Origin: Daphnia carinata
Taxonomy: Eukaryota > Arthropoda > Branchiopoda > Diplostraca > Daphniidae
Length of the DNA stretch: 64,000 nucleotides
Assembly: GCF_022539665.2 (NCBI RefSeq)
Contig: NC_081333.1
Coordinates: forward strand, 868,001-932,000
Direction of reading: 5' to 3'
Below, piece by piece: positions 46,801 to 58,250 of the stretch. How positions within the stretch are numbered: position 1 is the first letter of the stretch; every line of letters starts with the position of its first letter. The notes below the pieces were generated by a model. The model had not been told where the DNA came from. It was given only the letters and a program-made list of their open reading frames with translations, and did no database searches. Made by a program: the position numbers and the translations under genes.

Positions 46801-49800
46801 ATTCCAGCCAAGCACTATTCCCACCTCCTGCAGTGCATGGGGCTTCGTTGTTCATCACATTTGGAGAGGTTGCTGACGAAGGGCTGATAAGAATGCTCAT
46901 TTAGTTTTCGGATTTCATCAAATCCTGAATAAAAAAGATGATTTTTTTTTTCTTTTTCTTTTTTCAAGTGTACTTCACTTTGTGTACGTGGCTGGATAAG
47001 TTTAAAAGAAAAGAAAATGAAACAGTTACATTGTATACCACGAAAACTATACACATGCCGCTCCTTTACATATGTACGCAATACAAGTTGTCTCCCAGGA
47101 TGTGATTTATCATTGGTAAAAGGGCACATGGTACATCGTTTCGTTGTGTAACAATCCGTTTTTCTTTTTTCATTCTTTGGCCAGCAATATGTGCAAGAAG
47201 ATGACGCAAACGAACTGTTAAACCCACCCATCAATTTAATTTGAACGTGCACAAAATTGCGCAAGTGGAAAACGTATATATACCTCACTGAATGGATGTA
47301 CGGTTTACATATAATATTTAACGCATTTATTTCTGCCCTAGATCAGAACACAATTTAGAACGCAACGTATCTCTTTTACTAACGTGATGTCTTAAAAGAA
47401 AAGAAAATGGTGTTTTCAACATATAATGTTGGGAAAGCAGTGTATAACCTTAAAAGAGGGCATGACGTCATACATCATCGTAAAGGCCATTTGACATATT
47501 CATCAATGTGTACAGCCTTACGACGAAATTGACTTCTTCCTTCGTGGCGTTCCAGTATTTTTCTTTTCTACGCTGCTTCGCTTCCAGTTATGGAAGCTGG
47601 TTTGGACGATGTTCAGTCTCTTTGTCGGATAAGACGAGTGGGCTCGTCTGGCTTTAAAAAAAAAAAAAAATGGCCGATAGTCTAGTAACGATATCAACAT
47701 GAAAACATATATATATTTTTTTTCGTTCTAAAATGCTTTGTAGACCTGTTCCATGTCGACCAGAATAAAGTACGTAGACTACGAAATACGAAGAAAAAAG
47801 GTCATCCAGAACGAAAGAAAGAAAAATACGCGAATGGCATTGCCATTAGCTTTGCTGGATTGCATTTCTGATTCTCGCTTTAGATATAATCATTTTTTTT
47901 TTCCTTTTTTCAATTACAACATTTCGCTTCGATTAAAAGTCAAGGATGTTGGCCATCAAAGAAGCGAAGGAATTCAGAGGAGCGTGCCTAGCCTCAGTTT
48001 AAGTGAAGACTCCGCTGCGCTTATCGGAAAATATATATATTTCCATTTGGCAGAGTTTAATGCTGTGATTTTTGCGTCTGATCAGAGATACTAACACCAT
48101 ATGGCGTTGACTTTGTACTGCGAGTGCAGTCAGATTTTTATGATGCTTGAAAAATATTATTTCAAGTTTATGAAAGGTTGGCGTCCCAGACGTGCGTGCG
48201 TTGTCTTGATATTTACGGCTTGTTGAACTGCTGTGATGTTGGCGATCATTGGTACGATGAGGGTGTCACAACGGTCCAACTTTAAAACAACAACGAAAAG
48301 AAAAAAATAATAATAAATAAAAACAATTATGTGCGACCCTCTGAATAAAAGCTGATAGCAACCTGATTAAGTCCATCTCACACATGGCTTGAAATCATGA
48401 ATGGTTCGCTCGAACATAGTCGTGCCTTAATGAAATTCATTCTTAGAAATTTCGGGTGGAATCCTGTCAATATGTGACTTGTTTCTGGCTAGTGAATAGG
48501 TTTTAACGAAGATCGGTACCCTTTACGTTTACGTGGCGTAGAAAATATGATGGCTTTTTTTCTTCTTTTTTTTTTTTAGTCAGCAAAAGCTTCGAAACAC
48601 GCTTCTCTTGTCCTCAGTTTTCTTCTCTTTTATACACGAAAAACGAAATCTTATGCAGCGCGACTCCACTATTAACATTTAAGTTTGTTTTTTTCCCCTC
48701 CACGATAGTATAGTAAAGGGTTTTTATTCAACTTCTTATGGATCGAATTTCTTATTTCATTTTTATCGTCAGAATATTCAAATGAAACTCAGCGTGCTTA
48801 GTGGAGAAACTTGTAACAAGCAACTTTGTTACATGCTGCCATGACAATCGTCTATTTTGGTGTTCGGAAGACGCATCCTTTCTAACGTACATCACGGATC
48901 GGGTCAAGATTTTCAAAAAAACACTAGTTTGGAGTGCGCAAAATTCAAAAAAAAAAAAAAAAAAAAAAAAGGATTAGAATTCTGGGCCATACTTGTAAGC
49001 GGCTCCTGATCGGCTTAGACTGATTTCGTGACGAAATCTGATTAGGGCCTGGTTGAGTGCAAAGTCCAGTCTCCTAGTAGTAAGCGGCAGCCTTCTTTTT
49101 TTTTATTTTTATTTTTTTGTGTGATCCCCTTGAAGAAAAAGAATTTCAGAAAACGAACCCAGAGGCATAAAGCTGACCTGATCGATTTAATACGCTGCTC
49201 ATTCATCATATCTTTAGTCATTTCTTTTCCTCGAAAAGTTAAACAGAGGATTTGATTCGATCAAGCAATAATGTTTTAACTTTAATCTGAAAATCGCATT
49301 CAAAACCTTTCGATGACGGCTGTGCTGTAACCGTAAAAATGGGCTTTTAGGGTCACGGTGCGTAAGACTGTGCAGTTCTGTATTGCAAGCAAATGCCGCT
49401 GCACAAGTTCGAGGAATCTTTAGCGTGTAAGACACTAGCAAAATTCGACTTCGTTGCTGAACCATTTCACGTGTACCATACATGTGAACGCAAGAGAATG
49501 AAGCGTTTGTCATTCAAAGTATTATGCAGTTGAATGAAAGAGGAAGAAGAAGAAAAAAAATAAAGTTGGACAGTAGTTGCATGCTCGACTTCGTTCTTAT
49601 TGACGTTTCGTCTAAACAGTTGGCGTGCATTGCACAAATGTGAGAACCAGCTGAAGGAACAGGAATAATAAATAGGTAGTACGGGAGATGTTGAAAACCA
49701 GCAAAGGGGAAAGACAGAGAAATGATCATAGCGCAGTGCGCGCGATGAAATTCGACTTTTTGTTCTCGTGATTAACTATTAAATGCAGAGTTCTGAACCA

Positions 49801-52600
49801 TTCCAGGAAAACCAAGGAATGTTTTATTTTTTTTTGGAGCCGGTTTTTTTTTTTTTTTTTTTTTTGAGACAACGAGCGGTTTCTTTGTCCACAGCTGACG
49901 GGTCATTTGTCAAATGCTGCGACAGTCAGCTACCGTTCATTGACAACCAATCCTCGAAGGAAGAAAAGAAGGTCCGAAACTGTAAATTTGCTAGGTTAAA
50001 GAAACAACGACTTAAGAAAACGAATAAAGGTTTGAAAAACACTTACCTTTCTCTTGGAAAATGTCGTTAAGACAATGCACATATCCTGGTGTTTCGAAAT
50101 AACCGCGAACCACGGCTTCGCCTACAGAGGGCAAGGCCGAAAAATACATATTTTTTAAAAACCTATTTGTTTTCAAATTACCGAAGCCGGAAACACAATT
50201 CACATGCGACGTGATTTAAAACGTCGTTTGATCCCATTTTTAAAAAGATCTGCACGATCGCTAGGTCGGTTTCCAGCAATAGGCTTAGATATATCACAGC
50301 ACCATCTATTGACGATGCTACATCCATCGCTATTGGCCATCCCTTCCACGGCGGAATAACTAACGGCGTGTTCACTGTCTTGTATTTTGAAATAACACGT
50401 TTTAAACAACTCGTTTGATCACAACCCTAAAAGCAACATACCAAGTAAATTTACAAGAAAAATTAGCTGCCGTTTATTCCCTAACCAATTCACTAAAGTT
50501 TGTAGTAATTGTCATTTGATGGATAACGTAATGGCGCCACTTGTTTGTATGTCCTATTCTTGTCGAGCTTAGCAGGCACAAAAAAGGACGCTTCATCATG
50601 CATCCCCACACAACAAAATCTGTATTACTAAAATACGGGCTGTTGGATTTGACAGACGAGGTGTTGTTGTTATCCTATCTGTGAATTCATAATTAAAGGC
50701 ATACTTCTCAAGGAGTTTCGATGCACGTACGCTGGCAAATGCTTTACGTTTAAATGCGTGAATACTCAATGTCAGTCAGAACTGTGTATAAAAACGAAAC
50801 ACCTCAGCAGAAAGCTTATTCAATTTAGGCTGCCGTCGAATTATACGAAATTTCCCTACAAAGACCAAAAGGTTATTTAAATATGCAGCGTAACGTATAC
50901 ACAGAGTTCCGCCCTAAAAAGGGTGGCACCTTAATAAACTCACGGTATTCGGAATAAGTTCCCCAATAGGGATTCATCCGTCTAGATAAAAAGAATTTCC
51001 ATTGCTTCCAAGTTTTCCGCTAGATGGCAGCTATAAACCATCGTACAGAATTTATCGCCGATTCGCACACGATGGCGCGCGAATCGATCGCAGTTCAGGA
51101 CAAAACTTCGCGAGTAGAGAGGTGTTTTAGGGGTGTCTTCTGCGTTAGTTATTTATCTAGATGCTTCCAAATATTTCTACGGAATACCAAATCTTTCTGC
51201 TGCTACAGAGAAAAATGTTCCGTTGAAGACAATGAAGACTCATTACATTATACTTTGCATAATGTTTACACGGTTTGTTTTCTTCAAATAGTTGATGGGT
51301 AGATGGTGGGAAAATTGTCTTGGAACATAGCAAAGAAGTGTCTAGGTGGCATTGGGAACGCATCGTGATACACGAGTTTTAGCCGTTGCTGGAAATTTCT
51401 GCTTCTGTTCACACATGTAATTGGTTTACAATCCTTTTCTCTGCCTTAATCCTCTGAATCTAGTTCACATGAAGAGAAATATAACAAGGAGCCTGATAAA
51501 TTTCCAAAGTTAAATGTGATATGGTACTGAAGATCTGAACTGTTTTATTTGGTATCTGCAAGGTGTATTTTTCTCCATCTTAAGAATCTCTATACCAGAT
51601 ACTTCACTATGATACATTAATATGTATATTTTTCATGTAATTTTTAAATTATAAAATTGTGCACTCTTTTTAGTTGCAAATGACCAGATTGCTGGAGACA
51701 ACCACGTATCCAGTCTTGAGCAGCAACATCACACTTTTTTATCTGATGGGACTTACAGTATTAGTAAGTAAACCCATTGCAATGACCCATTGCTGTTTTA
51801 GTTACATCTACACCATCAGTTAACCTGCTTTTGTCTATTTTTTTTTTTATATTTTTCGTTTGTGTAGTTTCTTTCGTATAAACGAGGAACTAGGAAGTTA
51901 AACAAAATAGAAGCATTCCATCAACAAGGTGAATAGGATTTCATTCATATATATTTCAAAATCATGATTCCCTTAATTTTGTTGCTGTGAACATGTTATT
52001 CAGCCAAAAACCTATTTCTTGAGTATGGTTAGTGTAATGCTGTCCTACTGTAAAGTCTTTGGCAGTAACCATTAACTACTTGAATATTGATATTTTCCCT
52101 CATGTCTACCCTTTCCACATGTTCATGTTCACATGTTCAAGTCAGTAAGGGAACTTTCATATCACTCCACATATTCTGTAGCGTGACAGACTCTAGTCAA
52201 TGACGTTCATCTCTTATTGTGCATAAATTGTCGTAGGTGACCCACTTTATAAATCCTTGGGATGACAAAAAAGTAGTTGGCAAACTGCTTCCAAGTCAAG
52301 CTGCTTTGGAATTTCCCTTCCTCACTGTTTCACATGTTGTAAAAGCAAGTCACAAAATGTTCCTCCATCATTCGACTGTGGATAAACCATGATAAGCATA
52401 AGGTAAATGTTGCCAGCACCATGCATGCCAGCACGATTTCCATAAGCTCATTGTTGATTTTTATTTTTTATATATAGATCTGTTTCTTAGATTTGAGGAA
52501 CCTAGAAAGCTTTAGAGACAGTTTCAGTGTTGGTGAATCGCAAAATGTTCCACATCAACGAAATTTGTTTGACAAATCTTGCCAGAAATTTTTTTGCTGG
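43824..52600. other. Intergenic DNA, no supported gene
   Basis: Poly-A/T tracts continue to about 49.9 kb (for example 44108-44129, 48945-48970, 49843-49865) and then thin out. Exon-like pieces with donor or acceptor look-alikes occur (50060-50130 on the - strand; 51675-51765 and 52235-52350 on +), but no frame could be joined across them and none shows a known domain. The piece at 52235-52350 reads VTHFINPWDDKKVVGK and stays open, so it may be part of a decayed gene, perhaps related to the vigilin fragment that follows. Confidence 0.4.
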
Positions 52601-52629
52601 TAAATATCATTTCCATTACTGAACGTGAA

Positions 52630-53480
52630 TTTAAAAAAAAATGTTGAAGAACATGTTGATGAAGTAGAAAGAATTCGCGTCACACTAGTTGTCATCATCA
52701 ATATTCCTGACGGATAATCATCCGAGAGCACGCCATTCAGTGTAGATCAGGCCAAAGAAGAACTTCTGGAATTAATTTTCAAGATGGAAAAGTATATATT
52801 AATTGAACATTGGTTCCAGAAAAATATAATTGGGTCAAAGGGTGAGATAAATTTTATCAGGTAACAACAACGATGAGAAATACGAATATCTGCAGTCTAC
52901 TAACAGTGTGCAACAATTCACAAGCCAGATTATTTTCCTTGATTCTATCGAGAAGAATGACGTGTTTAAAATACGAAGAGCCAAACAAGACGTTGAGGCC
53001 ACGTACAAAATATTTTTGTAAATTATGCATGAAAGTTACTGGAGTCTTTCGTTTTCCATTGAGGTATTATGGTTAAAGAACAGATTGATTTTGCGATACC
53101 GTCTGTTTTGTTGGGGCAGGTACCTATTTATAAAGAGCTTAAGAAGAATACAATCCGCGAAGGGGAAGCAAATATTCGAAAATTCGCGAAGAACCAGTGC
53201 CCCTATTGATTTACCTCACAAAGGCTTCGCAATGGAATTTTTCATCAGAACACGGGGACAAAAAATTGTAGGAAATCCAAAGCGAACTAGTATGCCCTCA
53301 ATTGTTTTATTTTTTCAGTTTAATTACGCAGTCGTCAATGTTAATTCCCTTTCCACACGGTGAACGTAATCGCCGAAGAAGTTGAAACGACTGTCAACAT
53401 CATCAGTCTTTCATCGGCGGTAGTGGAGAACTCGTACAGTCATTGATGGAAAAATGTGTTATGCATCCCAACCCTCAACT
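52630..53480 (+). pseudogene. Decayed vigilin (Dp1/HDLBP) KH-domain gene fragment
   Basis: Pieces of at least three successive KH repeats can be read on +, in shifting frames. About 52648-52850: QAKEELLELIFKME, then EHWFQKNIIGSKGE with the GxxG loop. About 52935-53035: NDVFKIRRAKQDVEATYKIF, the end of that KH repeat. About 53120-53200: VPIYKELKKN..REGEANIRKF. About 53365-53455: VNVIAEEVE, then HHQSFIGGSGELVQSLMEK. This order and spacing fit the 14-KH RNA-binding protein vigilin. Two intron-like gaps with GT..AG ends remain (53064-53119, and about 53291-53322), so it is a genomic duplicate, not a retrocopy. In-frame stops (for example TAA near 52718) and frameshifts show that it is dead. The functional gene must lie elsewhere. 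Confidence 0.72.
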
Positions 53481-54760
53481 TTCACTACTAATGGCGGTAG
53501 GGGCACTCTGGGAGTAGTAACATGAGTAACCTTTGCTCGGAAGAGCTTAGTTCCGCATGTCAAGCTCCATAAAGGGCTTTACGGCTGTTCAGTTCCAAAA
53601 TCGCCAGTGCACTCCGGTATTCGACATTTATCAATTAACAACATTTCAATTTACCAGGGCATTCTGGCGGGCCAAAATTGTTAAACACCCATTGGCGATT
53701 TGGTAAGGCCATCTCTGGAGCTTAAGATGCGTAGCTCAAGTTACTCTGTTGGCGTTACTACTCCCGATATACTCACGGTAGTGTTATGGCCGCGACGGAT
53801 TTTCCATTCACTAAAGAAGCGAGTTTAGATGTCAAATGTGTGCAACAAATACTTCCAAGCGGTTGGTAAAGAATGCATGATGGAAACGTTCGGTTTCTCG
53901 TTGAATTATTTCAATTAATTGGCTAGCCCGTCCCAAAAATAAGATTTTTTTTTTCTTTAAAAACCATTATTAAATTGCATTAAGGGACATGAAATAAATA
54001 TCAATATGATAGTGCTGGCGATTAAATTCGCATATGGTATGAACTAGAGGTATTCTTTCATGAATATACATGTAGTAGGGCTACAGGAACTCATCGCATG
54101 ATTAAAATATCGCCAACGTAAACACGAAGAACGTATTAGACTAAGTACCGTATGGAACTGTCATCCGCGTTTGTTAAAATCCTATATCCTAATACAAATT
54201 ATTAAAGCACGACTTACGTAGTCCCACATTCTTCCGTTAGATGCTTGTGGAATCCATTGTTATTAAAAGTGCTGTCACGTTTAGCCTTCAGCTTCTTCCA
54301 GCTTTTCGTATTATTCCATGTAAGTTACTAAGGCTAAAGATATCAAGAGCGACAAGCTAACGAAGATGTTAAATTTGCGTATTTTGCCTTAAAAATATGA
54401 CTAGTTTTGTTGTAAATAGATGATATTTGAAACCAAGGTATGGGAGTTCCCTATGCCTTAGTTGAAACTACTTTCAAAACTTTTATGAAGCGATTTAACG
54501 TTTGTTTGCAACAGCTTACTTTTACCAATAAGCAAAAATCGTTAACCATGTAAAAGAGCACATAGCTCATTTTTTAGTTTTTTTAAATTCTCATTTCCGG
54601 ATTCATTTTCGGTCTGAAAAAATCGAATAGCTCCTCGACCATTGATCAGCGAGAAAAAAGATTCATATTTTCTTGATCCTCGTGAAATTTGGGGTCGAAT
54701 CCATGTGTCAGCTCTAAATACCCGAAAATCGTCGAAAATCGCAAATTTTCATTTTCAACT
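53481..54760. other. Intergenic DNA between vigilin relic and E2
   Basis: AT-rich unique-looking sequence with no ORF worth noting. More degenerate vigilin sequence may continue past 53480, but I could not follow it. Words such as GAAAATCG repeat near 54600-54745. Confidence 0.35.
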
Positions 54761-55154
54761 ACGCGTTATTCTCCATCCACGCTACTGAACTAACTGCGAA
54801 TGGCATCCAATGGACTGAAATTGCCTACGCCAGTAATAACGAGTCTGAGCGGTAGATGGCTACGTGTCGGAAAAAAAGAAAAAAGTGTGATCTTTTTTTT
54901 TTTTTTTTGGCGAAATTTTTTTTTTTTTTTTTTTTTGTGTAAAACTATGGCAATATGGCAATCTATTATGGCAATCCGTTTTACACAAAAAAAAAAAAAA
55001 AATTCCGCCAAAAAAAAAAAAAAATCACACTTTTTTCTTTTTTTCCGACACGTAGCCATCTACCGCTTAGACTCGTTATTACTGGCATAGGCAATTTCAG
55101 TCCATTGGATGCCATTCGCAGTTAGTTCAGTAACGTGGATGGAGAATAACGCGT
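54761..55154. repeat. Left-end palindrome of E2
   Basis: The sequence from ACGCGTTATTCTCCATCC (54762) through GGTAGATGGCTACGTGTCGG and long T-runs is mirrored by A-runs, CCGACACGTAGCCATCTACC and GGATGGAGAATAACGCGT (ending 55154). Arms are about 190 bp around a short centre with three TGGCAAT words. A few arm differences (for example GCTAC versus GTAAC) show that it is a natural, ageing palindrome. The GTAGATGGC and TGGCAATCCGTTTTAC words are shared with the E1 end modules and with the E2 right end at 59466-59483. Confidence 0.75.
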
Positions 55155-56565
55155 GGCTGGAGGAACAATTGAAAAATGGATAAGATAATACAACAAAAGG
55201 ATGGTAAGTATAAACATTATTATATTGGTTTTCAATTATTAATTATTGTTTATTAGATCAAATTATGAAGCTGTAGGCCCAATTATTGGAACAACCCAAA
55301 ATATTAGATAACAGCAAAGCTAAGGATGGTAAGGCCTAATATGTAATGATTCTATTTATTTGCTTTTATTCATTTGTGTTTTGTAGCTCAAATTTTGAGT
55401 CTACAAGCTCAGCTAGGGGAAAAGAACAAATTGGAACGGAACAGTTTCCAAACAGTGAAGGAGGTTTTTCAAAACTCTTCCCTAACTGAACGTGAGGATG
55501 AATTGGCATTAGGCGAACACAGTCAGGTACCTAAACGTTTCAAATAAGAATTCAAAATAAGTATAGAATTTTAACAAACAATTATTTATTGTTTAGTTAT
55601 TCAGTCTACCACCTGACAGTGTGTTAAAGTTAAATTCTGTTAGTGCTGCAGTAAAAGAATTGTTAGTAATAAGTCCATGCAGCGAAGGAAATGAACAATT
55701 GTGGGACCGTATTTGGGCTGAAAATGGGTGTGGTACGGAAACCCAGAAATAGCATGAGTTCAACATAAAACATGAAGTAGGTACTTTTCGGTTTTTTGTC
55801 TATTGAAAAAGTATTTTTAATGCTATTATTTTGCATTCACAGAATTTTAGTGGGGGATCAAGTCAAGTCTGGAAGTGTTACAGGATGGAAGAGTGAGCCT
55901 ACAGTTGAAAAACACTGAAAGTGCATTACCATTAAGGTATGAGGTAAAGTAATAGAGTATGCAAATTGTCGAATGAGAAGTACCATCTTGTGTGAATGAA
56001 TCCTGTGTAACAGCAATCCTTTATAGTTCTGTCACAGCTAGAAGCCTCAAATAATTCTGCCTCTCTTGCTAAAGAACAACTTGTCCTTTACATTCAGAAT
56101 GTTGGTGAAGCTAGGTACTTAAATGGCCCTAAAGATGTTTCATTTCATTGGCATTGCAGCGATGAACATCATACATGGACTTTTTAGGTATGAAAGGAAT
56201 TTTCTTGAAAATATTTTGAATTTATGACAAAGCATTTCTCCTCCTTTTTGCCAACCATGTCTAATCTACAAAAAAAAATTATCCAATAGGAAAGGATTTT
56301 CAGCATACTGGGAACACAACTATCAACAATGCAACATTCTACGGGTGTTATTTTATCATTCAAGAGCCTTGTACAATGATTTTCATCTACAATTTGTATG
56401 GCCTTTCCCAAGCTTCTGTCAGAAGTTGAATCTATGAGTCATGTAAGTCACATGAGCAACAATTGAGATGCTTAATGGTGTTGTTTTTCTTTTCTCAGTG
56501 TAGGTTAATAGTAACATTGGATCTGAAAAAATTCGTGGTTGGGGCATGACACTGAATAAATTATA
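55139..56565 (+). pseudogene. Spliced gene relic in E2 left arm (partial mirror at 58300-59285, -)
   Basis: A start MENNAWLEEQL at 55139 opens a series of exon-like blocks with GT..AG boundaries: 55139-55203, 55257-55328, 55387-55526, 55597 to about 55750, 55843-55935, 56014-56187, 56290 to about 56440, and 56504-56565. Blocks 2 and 3 both start QIxxL and look like coiled coil (AQILSLQAQLGEKNKLERN). Later blocks read GIKSSLEVLQDGRVSLQL, QSFIVLSQLEASNNSASL and GFSAYWEHNYQQCNIL, and the last VNSNIGSEKIRGWG. Stops (TAA in exon 1, TAG in exon 2) make it inactive. The last exons resemble the E1 relic at 4880-5200. I do not recognise the protein; it may be the element's own product or a captured host gene. 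Confidence 0.5.
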
Positions 56566-56634
56566 ATGATTGGATGGATGACATGATATTTCTATACTTC
56601 ATTCGGATTCCCGAGACGGTATTTTATATTTAAA

Positions 56635-57040
56635 AAATTGAAGTGCATATCTGGGCTCCCCTCCTTTCCGTAGCCCCGTTTCCCCTTGACTCGTAATAAG
56701 CCCGTAGGGGGTCATGCCCCTACTGTACGGTATATATAAAAACAACATATACCGAGGTTTGGAGGGCTCTGGCCGGAAAGGGGACGTGGGGTGCCGCTTA
56801 GTCCGATGATGTGTTCACGGAGGGCGACGTGGCTACCCACAAATCCGAACTAAAGGTTAATCGCTCCTGTAAAAATGTTCCAAATCTTCAGCTCTTCTTC
56901 CGGCTTCTCTTAGCCAATCACCGGGTAATCTCCCCGGTGGGTCAACAAGGCAGTGTCTCCCCCTGTCTGGGTTGACGGCAACTTTTGAAAGGGCTATTGT
57001 GCCCTTTTAAAGTTGCAAAAATAATTGTAATGTGCAGAGG
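56635..57040 (+). repeat. Structured core of E2, left copy
   Basis: Same chain of hairpins as in E1. Differences are few: in the second large hairpin CTGCCT has become CTGTCT, which keeps a G.U pair if the + strand is the RNA, and the last stem gains a C (GGG/CCC). Confidence 0.6.
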
Positions 57041-57220
57041 ATTGTCAATAAAATTTTTTTTATAAAATATTTTTTGCAAAATTTGTTTCTTTCATTGTCT
57101 GTGTTCACACATTACATTTATCAACTTTTTTTTTGCTTTGCTTTATTTGTTTTTGTCACTTTTGATGGTAAGCATTGTTTCCATCGGTTTATCATTTATC
57201 TGTAAGCATTCTATTATTAT

Positions 57221-57284
57221 CCAGGGATCGAACCCTGGATGTTCGGCATACCGCGCCGATGCTCTACCAATGAGCCATGAATCC
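57221..57284 (-). other. tRNA-like sequence A in E2 loop
   Basis: The best preserved of the six. On the - strand it has the A box TGGCTCATTGG, D-arm GCTC/GAGC, anticodon-like stem TCGGC/GCCGA with GGT in the 7-nt loop, and the B box GGTTCGATCCC inside a 6-bp CCAGGG/CCCTGG stem. The T loop is one base short, and no acceptor stem can be formed, so it is tRNA-like. Its E1 counterpart has GGA in the loop. Confidence 0.6.
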
Positions 57285-57408
57285 TGTTACGACAAATTGG
57301 CTTTTTTCTAGTCACTTGTAGACTTGCATTTACACTTAGAATAAAACTGAAATGCAATTCTGCAAAATACTCTTCTACATTTACTCTACTTCATTTTTAC
57401 ACATCTAC

Positions 57409-57470
57409 TGAGGTTTGAACCCTGGGTAACAGGTATCGCAGCTAAAGTCTCTACCACAGAGATAATAACC
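57409..57470 (-). other. tRNA-like sequence B in E2 loop
   Basis: Read on - it has TCTCTGTGGTAGAGA and GGGTTCAAACC, the same degenerate pattern as the sequence at 6058-6120. Anticodon and acceptor arms do not form. Confidence 0.5.
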
Positions 57471-57570
57471 ATATAAAAGCAAAAGAAAGATATACATATA
57501 AATGTGAAAGATTGCATGAACATCCTAGACGATAACATATGATATGCGATAATAAAATGTTAAGATATGT

Positions 57571-57636
57571 CTCGTGGCTCAATGTTAGAGCATCGGCGTT
57601 GCACGCTGAATGTCTGGGGATCGGTTCCCATACGAG
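57571..57636 (+). other. tRNA-like sequence C in E2 loop
   Basis: The acceptor-like pairs CTCGT/ACGAG enclose a D-arm, an anticodon-like stem CGGC/GCTG with TGC in the loop, and a T-arm-like GGGGATCGGTTCCC. It matches the E1 copy at 6220-6285, including position and strand. Confidence 0.55.
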
Positions 57637-57914
57637 TGAAACAAAATACAAAATTACTTCAAAAAATATCCAGATATTACACGTTGTTCCTTGAATCTAA
57701 GTTGAAGAATTCAAAGAGTGTAATAAATAATAATTGAATGCTGACAGATAAACGATAGACCAATGGAAACAATGTTTACCATCAAAGGTGACAAAAACAA
57801 ATAAAGCAAAGCAAATAAAAAAAAGTTGATAAATGTAATGTGTGAACACAGACAATGAAAGAAACAAATTTTGCAAAAAATATTTTATAAAAAAAATTTT
57901 ATTGACAATCCTCT

Positions 57915-58250
57915 GCACATTACAATTATTTTTGCAACTTTAAAAGGGCACAATAGCCCTTTCAAAAGTTGCCGTCAACCCAGGCAGGGGGAGACACTGC
58001 CTTGTTGACCCACCGGAGAGATTACCCGGTGATTGGCTAAGAGAAGCCGGAAGAAGAGCTGAAGATTTGGAACATTTTTACAGGAGCGATTAACCTTTAG
58101 TTCGGATTTGTGGGTAGCCAGGTCGCCCTCCGTGAACACATCATCGGACTAAGCGGCACCCCACGGACCAAGCATGACCCCCTACGGCCTTATTAGAAAT
58201 TTAGGGGAAACGGGGCCTCAGAAAGAAGGGAGCCCAGATATGCACTTCAA
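57915..58250 (-). repeat. Structured core of E2, right copy with deletion
   Basis: Reverse complement of the core. About 70 bp, including the CGGTATAT/ATATACCG hairpin, are missing after CCCCACGG (about 58166). One base in the CACCGGG hairpin has changed (CCCGGTG to TCCGGTG when read on -), leaving a G.U pair in that reading direction. Confidence 0.6.

Noticed and set aside
46815-47288. 157-codon ORF on the - strand
   Set aside because: No recognisable motif, crosses simple sequence, and no splice or poly(A) context. Compatible with chance.
50012-50409. - strand pieces that faintly resemble an ankyrin repeat (NTPLVIPPWKG) and an exon with a GTAAGTG donor
   Set aside because: The phases of the two pieces do not join, and the ankyrin resemblance covers only a few residues.
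57221-57284. Functional tRNA gene
   Set aside because: No acceptor stem and a T loop one base short, despite good A and B boxes.
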